From the NCBI RefSeq assembly GCF_000350225.1, contig NW_005179275.1:1-64000 (forward strand): 64,000 nucleotides of DNA. Reading direction: 5' to 3'. Source of the DNA: Chondrus crispus (Eukaryota > Rhodophyta > Florideophyceae > Gigartinales > Gigartinaceae). This document shows positions 1 through 9,919 of this stretch, in pieces. A program made the translations under genes and the position numbers. The notes below the pieces were generated by a model. It ran no database searches. It saw only the letters and a list, made by a program, of their open reading frames with translations, and was not told the DNA's origin. Each line of letters starts with the position of its first letter. Within the stretch, counting starts at the first letter, position 1.

Positions 1-2
1 GG

Positions 3-881
3 CAGGCCGACCCTGTCCTCATCACGCAACGCTTCGACCGGGCAGGAGGCCGACCCCCTACGCCAGCTTCCACCGGTTCGACCGGAAGCTTCGCAACGGC
101 GTTCGCACACACGCCGAGGGCCACGGGTGGTCCGAACCACAACATGGCCGAGCTGGATATCTCCCGTCGAGAAGGAGACCGCGGGCTGCCTAACGTGCCT
201 CGACTCACAGATGAGGAGGCACGCCACGCGGCGACTTTCGCGTCGACCGATGGCAGCGCGTACATTTGTTGGCTGTGCCGGACGTACGGCCACGCCATGT
301 ACGCGTGCCCGTTCCTGTCGCCTGAACAACGTCAGTTCACGGCGTACAGGAACTACCGCTATCAGATGGAGACGCGCCCCGGAATGCGCAATCTCATCCA
401 GCAGTCTACGCGGGCAGACCGAGGCCCGCGTCGAGGTGACCCGAGCCGATCGGGTGGGGGCGTCCGTTTTGCCCCTCGTGAAGGCGGGTACCGATACCCG
501 GGGACCGATCAAAGGGATCGACGTGACTCTCGTCGGATGGATACGCGATATCTCCGTCGAGATGGGCGAGGCGACCGGGGCCGACCCCCGTTGCCCCAAG
601 GGGTACAGAACGCCATCATGTACCTCCAAGACTGGGCTGGTGAGACGCACCCCCAGCCCACAGAAGGAGGCGGAGGGGAGCCCGTTCTCTCCGCCCCTCG
701 AATATTGCAACGGCCGGACGTTGCAATCCAAGGCCACGAAGTATCCGATTACTTCGTAGAAGATGCCCAGTCGGGGTGGGGAAACCGTCCCCATCCGCGC
801 GGCCAGGGGCCCGTCGACGCGCTAGCTAACGATAGCCAAGCGAATAGCACTGACAGCTCGGGTAGTTCGAAAAACCCGTAA
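3..881 (+). CDS. gag: E1 gag, C-terminal part with zinc knuckle
   Basis: Nucleocapsid end of a Gag structural protein. The frame is open from the left edge of the window (first full codon at 3), so the N-terminus lies outside. A C-x2-C-x4-H-x4-C zinc knuckle is read at about 267-310, followed by an Arg/Gly-rich tail typical of RNA-binding nucleocapsid. The stop is TAA at 879-881. The pol frame begins about 150 bp downstream in a different frame, so the two are not one simple ORF. The knuckle and the position in front of pol make the assignment firm; the capsid domain is not visible here. Confidence 0.85.
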   Translation, partial: QADPVLITQRFDRAGGRPPTPASTGSTGSFATAFAHTPRATGGPNHNMAELDISRREGDRGLPNVPRLTDEEARHAATFASTDGSAYICWLCRTYGHAMYACPFLSPEQRQFTAYRNYRYQMETRPGMRNLIQQSTRADRGPRRGDPSRSGGGVRFAPREGGYRYPGTDQRDRRDSRRMDTRYLRRDGRGDRGRPPLPQGVQNAIMYLQDWAGETHPQPTEGGGGEPVLSAPRILQRPDVAIQGHEVSDYFVEDAQSGWGNRPHPRGQGPVDALANDSQANSTDSSGSSKNP

Positions 882-917
882 AGACGGTTACGTTCGCGCG
901 GTCGCGTGAACCGTCTT
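881..917 (+). other. hairpin directly after E1 gag stop
   Basis: Arms AAGACGGTT (881-889) and AACCGTCTT (909-917) pair perfectly over 9 bp, starting at the last base of the gag stop codon. A second short hairpin follows, GGGGAAT (962-968) with ATTCCCC (982-988). Both lie in the 150-bp gap between gag and pol. They could act in recoding, reinitiation or packaging; the sequence alone does not say which. Confidence 0.5.
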
Positions 918-1027
918 GTCAAACCAACCTTGACCCGCCCCTAGTTGTCCCCGGCGGGGGAGGGGAATGTTTACCGATATTATTCCCCTCAACCCCGCAC
1001 AAGCGCACCGAGACACCCGTAAGCTCG

Positions 1028-4000
1028 GTGCGAAAGGACGAAGACGCTGAGGCAACCGTGAGCCCGGCGAACTTGGAGGAAGGCACTGTGGCAACCGTGA
1101 GCCAAGTGCCTGACAAGAAGCGCATTGAACGCGCCGGCGGCCCGACCCAGGGGGACCCGGGGCCGCCAGAAGAATTCAAGCCGCGTACGAACGCGACTTG
1201 TCGCGGGGACGCGGCCGACCGAAGGGCGCCCCGCGACCAAGGCCGAAGGACGCGGAAGAGAAGTCGGAACCGGCGCCGGCGACCCAGGCGGAACGATCTC
1301 GCCGAGCCGGGCACGCCGAAGGCGGTCGACGGCGTCATTTGCCTTATGACGTCGAAGATTTACAACGTCCTCGGCTCGATAGCCACGGAGGGAAATGCCT
1401 TCAAGTCCCGCACGATCGCCGTTGATACGTGCTCAGGGTACAATCTGGTGAGGAAGGCGGACCTTCCTCCCGATTGGTCGCGGTACGTCATCCGCGACGC
1501 GCCACTGCCCCGATTGGCAGGCGCGAATAGCAACCCGCTTAAGCTCTCGGCCGTCGTACGCCTGGCCGTGCGGTTGAGGAACACGACGTTCCGAATTCCG
1601 TTCGTCGTGGCGGACCAGCTCGCCGTGCCGGTCCTCCTTGGTACGGCCTTCATCGATACACACGTACGAAGTATCGACATCGAAGCTCAACGGTTGGAGC
1701 TCCGCCAAGGTGGCTCCGTTGCCATCGTCGACGGGAAGGGGGAGCCGACTCCCCCAACCAGGCGGCACGGACGTCAGACAAGCCGGGCTGACGCACGCGA
1801 CGAAGCCCCGCAGGCGATCCGAATCGCCCGCTGGGTTACCATTCCCGCGAGGTCGCAGGCCCGTGTGCGCGTTACTACGACGGAGAGGGGACTCGTGTTT
1901 ATAGAGCCGAAGCCGTCACTCCAACACCGACATGGAGTGAGGCTGACGAACGGCGTCGTCGAGGTCCTGCCGAACCAGACCTTCGACGTCATCGTCGCGA
2001 ACTTTTCGCGACAGGAAAGGCGGCTTCCGAAGCACACCGTCGTGGGATACGCGAAGCGCAACCCCCTCGCGATCTTCACGCCCGAACATCGCATCGCCGA
2101 GGGGATCGCGCACGCGCTACACCTCACCGACTTGACCGATCAAGTCGGAACGGCAGGAGCTGGTCGACCAGGCTCCGCCCAGGGGGCAACCGTTGAGAAG
2201 AGAGGAGCCGGTACGGACGGCCGACCGGCGAAGTGTCCGCCGCCGGAAGGGGGCACCGCACCCGCCTCTGAAAAGGATCCCGAAAATCCGCCTGAGGATT
2301 GGGAAAAAGAAATCGACTTGTCATACATCGATGATGACAAGTTCCGGGTCCACGTGCTCAAGATGCTCCGTAAGCACTCGAGTCTGTGGAGCGGGGCGCT
2401 CGGAACGATCCGAGCGACCGAACACCGCATTCCCCTCGAACCGGGTACGAAGCCGATACGTTCAATGCCCTACCGAAAGGGGCCGGCTATGCGTGAGATG
2501 GTCGCCAAGGAAGTCAAAAAAATGTTGAACGCAGGGGTAATCGAACCTGCGAGCACCGAGTGGGCGTCCCCCGTGGTGCTCGTACCGAAGAAAGACGGCT
2601 CTCTTCGGTTCTGCGTGGACTACCGGCGTCTCAACGCAAAGACAGCAGCGGATTCGTATCCGCTGCCCCGGATGGACGACTGCATCGATTCGCTCGGAGA
2701 TGCAGCCGTCTTTACGACGTTGGACTGCAATTCCGGTTATTGGCAGATCCCCGTCGCTCCGGAAGACCGGGACAAGACCACGTTCACAACGCATATGGGA
2801 ACGTTTCGCCATTTGCGTATGCCGTTCGGGCTAAAAGGGGCACCGGCCACCTTCCAACGTGCCCTCGACATCATCCTATCTGGCGTCCGATGGCAGATAT
2901 GCCTCGTCTACCTGGATGATGTCATCGTGTTCTCCCGTACGCACGGAGAACACGCAAAGCATCTCGACACTGTCTTGAGCTTGCTGAGGAGCGCCGGAAT
3001 CTCCCTCAAGCTCAAGAAGTGTAGCTTCTTCCAACCGAAGGTGCACTACCTGGGGCACGTCATTTCCCCAGGTAAGCTGAGCGTCGCCGAAGCGGCGGCG
3101 GACGCCTTCAAGACGTTCACCTTTCCGAGGACGTTGAGGCAGGTGCGCTCGTACCTCGGAGCGTGCAACGTCTACCGCCGCTTCGTGAAGGGGTTCGCGA
3201 AGATTGCGCGCCCATTAACGGACATGACGCGCAAGGACGCGGACCCCAACTTCGACGACCCGACCGAGCTACAACTTCAAGCGTTCGAAGCGTTGAAGGA
3301 TCGGATGATTTCCCCGCCGATCCTAGCATTGCCGCGGTACGGTCGGCCGTACATGATCGACACGGATGCTAGTGCCTACCAACTGGGCTGTACATTGCTC
3401 CAGGAACACGAAGGCGCCAACGACTGGCGCCCCGTGGGGTATTGGTCGTACTCACTGTCCGATAGTGAGCGCAACTACAGCGCTACGGAGCGCGAATGCT
3501 TTGCCGTAGTGTGGGCCGTCCGCACACTACGGCCGTACATCGAAGGTACCAAGTTCATCGTCCGGACGGACCATGATGCCCTCCGATGGCTTATGTCCCT
3601 CACTGAAAGTTCCGGAAGGCTTACCCGGTGGCCACTGCGGTTGGCGGAATACGACTTCACCATACAGTACCGCCCCGGGCGCGTGCACCAGGTGCCCGAT
3701 GCCCTTTCACGCCTCGTGTCGCCAAGGGTCACCGACGACCCTCGCCCAGTCGTCGAAGTGGATGACGACATTCCCACCTTCGATGCGGGTACGACCGTCC
3801 GTGACATGTCGGACGAGCTCGCGGACCACGTCTGTACCGCGAGCTGCGATCACAAGGCCGTCCATGTCTTCGTGACAACAAGGAACCAAGCCGGATCGCG
3901 AAGAAGGTCGCGCGTCCGTACGCGCGACGAGCCGAGGGACGACGACGAGGCCCCCGCTCTTGAAGGACCCACCTCGTTCTGGGAGGAGAACGACGAGTTC

Positions 4001-5581
4001 GACGCTGTCGACATCGAGCGCCCCGAACAACCCGAAGTTGGCGCGCCCGCCTCCACGGTCGCCCCTCCGCAGGACGACCTTCCGGCCCCTCTTACGTTAG
4101 AGGAGATAGCCGAAGAGCAACGCGTGGATGACTTCTGCCAGACCGTACTGGCACGACAGTCAGAGTCCAGGGACTCTGCGTTCTTCGAGGACCACCACGG
4201 GGTGCTCAAACGGAGACACCCCTTCGACCCTGACATCGTGCAGGTCGTGGTGCCACGGACGCTACGAGCTCGGCTTCTCCAGCTCTGCCACACACCAACC
4301 ATCGCGGGGCACCCGGGCCAGAACCGTATGTACTTCGCGCTCCGTCGCGAGTACTACTGGCCCCATCTCGCTGCAGATGTCGCAGCTACGGTGCGAGGGT
4401 GCCGAACATGCGCGATGAACCGTGTTAAGTTGCGGAAACACCTCAACCGCTTGAAGTTGTTTCCGGCAACACGGCCGCTTGAGAGCCTCGCCATCGACAT
4501 ATTGGGACCGCTACCCAAGACGAAGGCAGGGAAACGGTTCCTTCTCGTAATTACGGACCGTTTCACCAAGATGACTCAAGTTGTGGCAGTGCGGACCGTA
4601 ACTGCGTACACGGTAGCCGTCGCGTTCTGCGACGCGTGGGTATTTAAATACGGAGTCCCACGCTCGCTACTGTCGGATAACGGACCGCAGTTTAACGCGA
4701 AGTTCTTCCACAGCACGTGCCGTGTCCTGGGGGTGACGAACTTGTACACTTCGGCGTACCACCCCCAGACGAACGGGCAAGTCGAGCGATACAACCGGAC
4801 GATCGCTTCGATGTTACGCAATTACGTCGGCGAACATCAGGACGACTGGGACGTGTACGTGGGGCCGCTCACGTACGCGTACAACTCCCACGTACATCGT
4901 ACGACGAGTACCACGCCCTTCGAGCTCGTCCTCAGCCGACCCCCGCCGGAGTTCTCTCTACGTAGAGCCGACGGTGACGCGCCCCCGTCCGATAGGGGCA
5001 ACGCGCGCACTGAGTTCCTCAAGACGTTGGACGACACGATCCAGAAGGCGTACGGGAGCCTGCGCCGGACGCAGGCTCGGTACAAGCGCGACTTCGATAA
5101 GCGCGTCAGGCGGCTCAACGCACGTATCAAGCCAGGTAATTACGTCTACCTGAACCCCACCGATGGGGCAAAGACGTCTAACAAACTCGCGTCGCCCGCC
5201 GTTGGGCCATACCAGGTACTCGCCAACGACCGGCGAACCACCACGATCGATCGTGATGGTGTTACCGAGCGCGTTTCCGCAGACCGCTGCGTGTATGCCC
5301 CACCACCGACGGGCGCGGCGCGGGCGAGCACGACAACCCCAAGTGACCTTGCCGACAAGGTCACCAAGGGCACGCAGTACGCGGTCGAACGACTACTCCG
5401 GCATCGAGCCTTGGAGGACGGAACTACGGAGTTCCTCATCAAGTGGGCGGATTACGACACGCCCACCTGGACCGCGCGGACTCACGTCCCGGAGGAGTTG
5501 GTGTCTCGTTACGCCCAACGCCTCCGGAGACGCACCGGCAGAGACCTCGTCTCAGACGCGAACGCGGACGCTCGCGCTTAA
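1028..5581 (+). CDS. pol: E1 pol polyprotein (PR-RT-RH-IN-chromodomain)
   Basis: Polyprotein of up to 1517 aa that would copy the element RNA into DNA and integrate it. Domains in order: aspartic protease near residue 132; reverse transcriptase with FCVDYRRLN near 527 and YLDDVIVFS near 627; RNase H starting with DTDAS near 776; integrase with an HHCC zinc domain near 1087-1135 and the D, D, E motifs near 1156 (IDILGP), 1214 (SDNGPQF) and 1249 (NGQVERYN); and a chromodomain near 1451-1500 (YAVERLLRH onward). The C-terminal chromodomain places it among chromoviruses, which use it to target histone-marked chromatin. The codon at 1028 is GTG, so the true N-terminus is uncertain; Pol is normally released from a larger Gag-Pol product. 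The frame is open throughout. Confidence 0.95.
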   Translation: MRKDEDAEATVSPANLEEGTVATVSQVPDKKRIERAGGPTQGDPGPPEEFKPRTNATCRGDAADRRAPRDQGRRTRKRSRNRRRRPRRNDLAEPGTPKAVDGVICLMTSKIYNVLGSIATEGNAFKSRTIAVDTCSGYNLVRKADLPPDWSRYVIRDAPLPRLAGANSNPLKLSAVVRLAVRLRNTTFRIPFVVADQLAVPVLLGTAFIDTHVRSIDIEAQRLELRQGGSVAIVDGKGEPTPPTRRHGRQTSRADARDEAPQAIRIARWVTIPARSQARVRVTTTERGLVFIEPKPSLQHRHGVRLTNGVVEVLPNQTFDVIVANFSRQERRLPKHTVVGYAKRNPLAIFTPEHRIAEGIAHALHLTDLTDQVGTAGAGRPGSAQGATVEKRGAGTDGRPAKCPPPEGGTAPASEKDPENPPEDWEKEIDLSYIDDDKFRVHVLKMLRKHSSLWSGALGTIRATEHRIPLEPGTKPIRSMPYRKGPAMREMVAKEVKKMLNAGVIEPASTEWASPVVLVPKKDGSLRFCVDYRRLNAKTAADSYPLPRMDDCIDSLGDAAVFTTLDCNSGYWQIPVAPEDRDKTTFTTHMGTFRHLRMPFGLKGAPATFQRALDIILSGVRWQICLVYLDDVIVFSRTHGEHAKHLDTVLSLLRSAGISLKLKKCSFFQPKVHYLGHVISPGKLSVAEAAADAFKTFTFPRTLRQVRSYLGACNVYRRFVKGFAKIARPLTDMTRKDADPNFDDPTELQLQAFEALKDRMISPPILALPRYGRPYMIDTDASAYQLGCTLLQEHEGANDWRPVGYWSYSLSDSERNYSATERECFAVVWAVRTLRPYIEGTKFIVRTDHDALRWLMSLTESSGRLTRWPLRLAEYDFTIQYRPGRVHQVPDALSRLVSPRVTDDPRPVVEVDDDIPTFDAGTTVRDMSDELADHVCTASCDHKAVHVFVTTRNQAGSRRRSRVRTRDEPRDDDEAPALEGPTSFWEENDEFDAVDIERPEQPEVGAPASTVAPPQDDLPAPLTLEEIAEEQRVDDFCQTVLARQSESRDSAFFEDHHGVLKRRHPFDPDIVQVVVPRTLRARLLQLCHTPTIAGHPGQNRMYFALRREYYWPHLAADVAATVRGCRTCAMNRVKLRKHLNRLKLFPATRPLESLAIDILGPLPKTKAGKRFLLVITDRFTKMTQVVAVRTVTAYTVAVAFCDAWVFKYGVPRSLLSDNGPQFNAKFFHSTCRVLGVTNLYTSAYHPQTNGQVERYNRTIASMLRNYVGEHQDDWDVYVGPLTYAYNSHVHRTTSTTPFELVLSRPPPEFSLRRADGDAPPSDRGNARTEFLKTLDDTIQKAYGSLRRTQARYKRDFDKRVRRLNARIKPGNYVYLNPTDGAKTSNKLASPAVGPYQVLANDRRTTTIDRDGVTERVSADRCVYAPPPTGAARASTTTPSDLADKVTKGTQYAVERLLRHRALEDGTTEFLIKWADYDTPTWTARTHVPEELVSRYAQRLRRRTGRDLVSDANADARA

Positions 5582-7440
5582 GGAGGGGGCCCTCCACCGC
5601 TCTGCTCCGTTGCAGTTAAAGGCAGCCCCTCGCGGTATGACAGAAACCTTAAGAACGGAAGGACAGGTGTCTCGAGAGGCACCAGCGAACTCGCGAGGAT
5701 GCGAAGACGTCGAGGCGCACCGGCGGTCAAGCCATCCGACAGCCGCCGCCGGCAAGAGAGAGGAGGACAGACAGTACGTACGGCAAAATAGCACACCCGC
5801 CGAACCGCCGGCAAGGTGCGGGATGCCCTGGTCTCACCAGGGCCGTCAACCCGCAGGCGAGCCGGTACACCCGACGGAAGACCGGATCATCGTCCGGTCG
5901 CTGTGCGCAGTGTACGAGGAGACGTGCGACACATGCAGACGGAGGTTATGCAGCATAGGGCCGCATTCGGTGGAGCGCGCCACAAGACAGTTGCCAAAGG
6001 GGGATCGGGCAAGAGCAACCCGATCGGAGGGTCAGTGTTATACCCCCACGGACTCGAGACACCTCGAAACAGCCACCGACGCGTGCCTCATGATACGGAA
6101 AATGACGAAAAGAGGAGAACGTTACACGTGAGCGGCGCTCGGCGATGCACGACACGCGCCAACCACGCTTGCGCCGTCACCAAATCACCGCCTCCCCCAG
6201 CCTGCGAAATTAGCAAAAAATAATTAAGGGGAGGAAATTACACTGGCACGTGCCTTGCGCGCATGGGCACGGTAGCACCTTTACCGACGACCGGTAACAA
6301 GGTGAACGACGCCGCCCCATGGGTACACACGTCCGCCCCCGGTCCGAATACCGGACGGACACCGCAACACCATACGCGCGCGCCCTTGCCCCGAGTGGCG
6401 AGGGACGCGCGACAGGTAAAGACCTCCGTTCGGCACTGCGCCCTCGCCCCCGACTGGCGAGGGGCGCGGGGCCTCAGACATACCCCGCCGCGCACGCCCT
6501 CGCCGCCAAGGCGAGAGGCCTCAAGAAGGACGAACGGCGCACGCGCAGTTCCCCCGCCACCGATGGAGGACGTCGCACGAAGAAGAAAACGTACGTCCAC
6601 GCGTTCGCCCCCTCGCCCAGATGGCGGGGAGGGCACGCACAAAGAAGAATAAGTACGTCCACGCCCTCGCCCCGATGGCAAGGCGCGTGCGCGGGCAAGA
6701 AGCCGGAGCGCGAGGAGCGCCGGAAAAAGTCCTCGGGGAGCGCCGCGGGCCGAGCTTGCGAGGCCCAGGCGCTACCACGAAGACGTCGTCTCGCGCCGTG
6801 CCCTCGCCATCGGCGGCGAGGGCCGGCAACCATAAGGAACGTCGCTGTGCGTCGTCTCGCGCCTCGCCCTCGCCATCGGCGGCGAGGGCCGGCAAACATA
6901 AGGAACGTCGCCGTGCGTCGTCGCGCGCCCCTGCCCTCGCCGCCAACGGCGAGAGGCCTCAAGAAAGACGACTGTCGCGCGCGCCCTCGCCCCGAACGGC
7001 GAGGGACGCGCGAGACGAAGACAATGCGCTGTGCTCCGCCCCGGACGATGAAGGGGCGGGACGTGAAGACAGACGTTCGCTGCGCCGCGCGCCCTCGCCC
7101 CGAATGGCGAGGGACGTGATAGATAAGAGCGTTCGTTGTGCGCTGGGCCCTCGCCACCGATGGCGAGAGGCCTCAAGGAGAATATGAGTTCGCGCGCGCC
7201 CCTGCCCTCGCTACTGGATGGCGAAGAGGGACGAGGGGAACGCGATCTGCCATCGCCCCTTCCTCCTCCGCTTTGAGGAAAGCACGGGCGGGCGTGCTGT
7301 GTCACGCCGATGACAAAGGGGAATTAGAAGCAACGAACAGACTCGAAGAAACGCGTCACGATGGAAGCAATGTTTACTGTGTCGTCCTCGACGACGTAAG
7401 GGAAGAAGGGCACCGCGCGGTTGACGACCAGACCGCGCGG
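5582..7440. other. E1 untranslated region between pol and antisense ORF
   Basis: No recognisable protein on either strand. Open frames here (for example a plus-strand frame overlapping the pol end and running to 6131) lack any known domain and look like by-products of GC-rich sequence. The right half holds the hairpin array described separately. E2 and E3 have an untranslated stretch of 3.2-3.6 kb at the same place, so a long spacer between pol and the antisense gene is a shared trait of these elements. Confidence 0.6.
6376..7240. repeat. array of about 13 imperfect hairpin repeats in E1
   Basis: A core of the form CCCTCGCC-N(4-8)-GGCGAGGG recurs about every 50-65 bp. Copies are seen near 6380, 6440, 6488, 6610, 6662, 6798, 6862, 6930, 6981, 7091, 7147 and 7205, with weaker ones near 6550 and 7040. 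Each core can fold on itself, often within wider GCGCGC flanks. Linkers between cores vary in sequence (often with CAAGAA, GACGAAGA or CATAAGGAACG). The array lies just beyond the 3' end of the antisense ORF and downstream of pol. It may be a stable RNA structure or a minisatellite grown by slippage; no protein is suggested. Confidence 0.7.
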
Positions 7441-9732
7441 TCAGCGACTCGCATTGTTCGAGGGCCCGCGAGACCCCGAAGCATGTTTATCCGGGGGACA
7501 ATACCCCGGATGCCGAGGTGTCTCGGTGTCCAGTTCGGCGAGGCTAGGCATGAAGACATGCGGCGTGCCCTCCCCGGACGCCCAGCTTCGGGGAGGGGGA
7601 GGACCGGGCTCATAATCAGCGTACGGATCGCGCCTGACGGGAGGGACCACAGCGTTAGTAGGAGCGCCACCCGCCGGCAAGGGTACCGACTGAACCGAAC
7701 GCAGACGGTCGCGTTCGCGTCGATAGCGCTCGCGTTCGTGCAGGACTCGCTCGTAGACGACCGCCTGGCGTTCGGACGCCTCGCGTACAGCGGCCACCTC
7801 CTGGGTCACCCGTTGAAGTTCTGTGGAGCGCGCCGCCAGGTCGTCACGAAGACCGCGCGCTTCGTCACTCCGAGCCAGAAACCAGTCTGCAAGGGTGCCC
7901 ACCAGCCCGCCTACCGTCCAGGTCCGCTGGCTGGCGACCCCCAAGGCCCGTACTACCTTGGGAACGGTCACCAGCTCCCCTCGGGGGAGCACGAGGTCGC
8001 GTACACAGTGCGCCGGCGGCGTGGCCTGCGCCACCTCGTCAAGAAGCGGGACAGGGAGGATGGCCCCTGTAGAGGCAAGGCCCCCTGTCCCGGGGCGACC
8101 GACCCCTGACACCGTACGGTAGGGGTTCAGGTTGAGACCAGCGGGGTCCACGCACGCGGCGTCGAGGTCCCGGTAGCGCTTTCGCCGGTTCCGCCGACTC
8201 TCGGAGCCGACGCCTCCCCTCTTCCCCGTGTTGCCGACAACCAAGGGGACAGGAACGGAGCGAGCGACGAAGGCATCCGACGCCGGTTCGTATGTGACGA
8301 AAGAAGCCCGGGCCCCGGTGGTATAGTCCATCCACGGGTGATGGTTCCGCGAGCTGATCTCGCCAGCACGGACCATGAGGCCCACGGCCTGGGCGAACGT
8401 CCAGGGGACGTGGGAGGACCCGTGCTCTGTCGAATGGAGGACGGCATCAGGAAGGCCGGACACGACGCGTCCTACGAACGTGACCGTAGAGTCCGCCTGA
8501 ATGAAGACTCGCTTGTTCATGTGCGCCTCGGCCATGAACGCGCAGCACACGGACCAAGCCCACTCGCGCTCATAATTATACGCGAGCCGCGAGTGGGCTG
8601 GGTGCTGCGGGTTGGCACATGCAATCCCGAAATACTTCAAGACCGGAGGCAGAAGCGGGTGCACTCCGAGCGAGGGAAAGCTCTCCCTCACGTCGACAGG
8701 GAGAGCGGGGAAGTCTTCCGGAGACAGGCCGGACGCGAAGGCAGACGTCGTAACAACACGACCGTCCGCCTCGTTCTCCCGCCGATAGGCGGACCAATCG
8801 TGGTGGGCGAATCCCACACCGTGGAGACGCATCAAGGAGCACGAAGACTTCTGCAGAGCCACCCGGGGCTTAGTGAACGCATAGGGGCGGGGCGACACGT
8901 ACAGCCCCGCCACCTCCGGTAACACGAACCGCCGGGGGTCGACCTGTCTTGCGTTAGACAGGAACGATCCCATCCGGTCGACGAAGAGGACCTCCGCGAC
9001 ACTGTACGCGAAGGTACGATCTCCGATCAGCTCGTCCGGCAGCTGGTACCCGGAGCCGCCGCCTTCGCCCATCAACCGGTGTAGAACCGACGACGCCTCC
9101 TGCGCACCACCAGCTTCGTGAACCTTGAACACGCGGGCTAGGTCGGAACGAAGCCACGTGCAGGAAGAAAGTTCCTCGACGGTTACCCCCGAGCGGCCGC
9201 GGCGGCGCCAGGGGTACCGTAGCTCGCTGATGGGGAGCGGTGGGACTTCGAACGACGGTACCCCTAGCCACCGAGTGGCAGAGGGCGACTCCCCCTCCCC
9301 ATTGACGGCAGAGGGAAGGGGATCACTGGGTGGAGGACCGAAGGACGCGCCATCCATCTTGCGGGCCGCCCCCGACGCGAGGGGAGCGGCCGAGCCGCAC
9401 CGGGCGGCAGAGAGAGTGGAAGGCGGGATGTCGGCTGCTGGGACGGAAGGGGTAGCCGGGCGAAACGAAAGGACCGGCTTGGATGGCCCCTCACCGGGGG
9501 CCACCAGTTCCAAAGACACGGTCGTGGACCGCGAGCGGGACTTCTGGAAACCCGGCGGAGGGAGCGGACCCGCTTGGGCCAGGACGACGCCACCCTCACG
9601 CCGTCCGGATGACGCACTTGGGAGTCCGAGCCCGCTCGAAGGCGGGGTCCCGACGGCCACCGCCTCCGCCATAGTTGGCTTCACGACGCCCGGGGGTGAC
9701 TGCGGGAGAGGAATAGACCGCGGGTCGGCCAT
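7441..9732 (-). CDS. E1 antisense accessory ORF (aORF1), unknown function
   Basis: An open frame of 763 aa from an ATG at 9732, running opposite to gag-pol and ending in the untranslated region. The first ATG is used; the frame stays open a little further upstream. Visible features: a Pro/Ser-rich N-terminus to about residue 150, a basic nuclear-localisation-like patch RRNRRKRYR near 510, and a charged heptad-like stretch near 612-680 that should form a coiled coil. I recognise no known domain. Residues about 370-485 resemble, weakly but in order, the block conserved in the antisense ORFs of E2 and E3 (a G-x-I-x5-H region followed by a FVxY motif). The start lies 187 bp from the 3' LTR, so an antisense promoter in that LTR is plausible. 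The product could be a regulator or a captured host protein. Confidence 0.65.
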   Translation of the reverse strand: MADPRSIPLPQSPPGVVKPTMAEAVAVGTPPSSGLGLPSASSGRREGGVVLAQAGPLPPPGFQKSRSRSTTVSLELVAPGEGPSKPVLSFRPATPSVPAADIPPSTLSAARCGSAAPLASGAARKMDGASFGPPPSDPLPSAVNGEGESPSATRWLGVPSFEVPPLPISELRYPWRRRGRSGVTVEELSSCTWLRSDLARVFKVHEAGGAQEASSVLHRLMGEGGGSGYQLPDELIGDRTFAYSVAEVLFVDRMGSFLSNARQVDPRRFVLPEVAGLYVSPRPYAFTKPRVALQKSSCSLMRLHGVGFAHHDWSAYRRENEADGRVVTTSAFASGLSPEDFPALPVDVRESFPSLGVHPLLPPVLKYFGIACANPQHPAHSRLAYNYEREWAWSVCCAFMAEAHMNKRVFIQADSTVTFVGRVVSGLPDAVLHSTEHGSSHVPWTFAQAVGLMVRAGEISSRNHHPWMDYTTGARASFVTYEPASDAFVARSVPVPLVVGNTGKRGGVGSESRRNRRKRYRDLDAACVDPAGLNLNPYRTVSGVGRPGTGGLASTGAILPVPLLDEVAQATPPAHCVRDLVLPRGELVTVPKVVRALGVASQRTWTVGGLVGTLADWFLARSDEARGLRDDLAARSTELQRVTQEVAAVREASERQAVVYERVLHERERYRRERDRLRSVQSVPLPAGGAPTNAVVPPVRRDPYADYEPGPPPPRSWASGEGTPHVFMPSLAELDTETPRHPGYCPPDKHASGSRGPSNNASR

Positions 9733-9907
9733 GCTGACACGGGCGGTGACGCGAGAGGGGACGACCAAATGGCGCTGTCAAGGACGAAGTGGGACAGTGC
9801 GCAAAAGGGGGGGGAAATTCGTATACCAGGTCGGATCTGCTCGGGGTTCAGGGAGTGGGACGGACAGGTTCTGCAAGCCTCAGGAGTGAACGCGGACGTT
9901 CACTCTT

Positions 9908-9919
9908 GAGGGGGGGTGA
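9908..9919 (+). other. E1 polypurine tract
   Basis: GAGGGGGGGTGA sits directly against the TG that opens the B-type LTR at 9920. In this family such a tract primes plus-strand DNA synthesis. Its place and purine content support the LTR boundary. Confidence 0.75.

Noticed and set aside
1028-1030. GTG as the start of E1 pol
   Set aside because: A eukaryotic element would not normally start at GTG; Pol is probably produced from a larger Gag-Pol product or from a later ATG.
5163-6131. A 322-codon plus-strand ORF across the end of E1 pol
   Set aside because: Its first part overlaps the pol chromodomain in another frame, and the rest lacks any domain; a by-product of GC-rich coding sequence.
6376-7240. 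Reading the hairpin array as a CRISPR array
   Set aside because: Units are imperfect, linkers vary in length, the setting is a eukaryotic retroelement and no cas genes are present.
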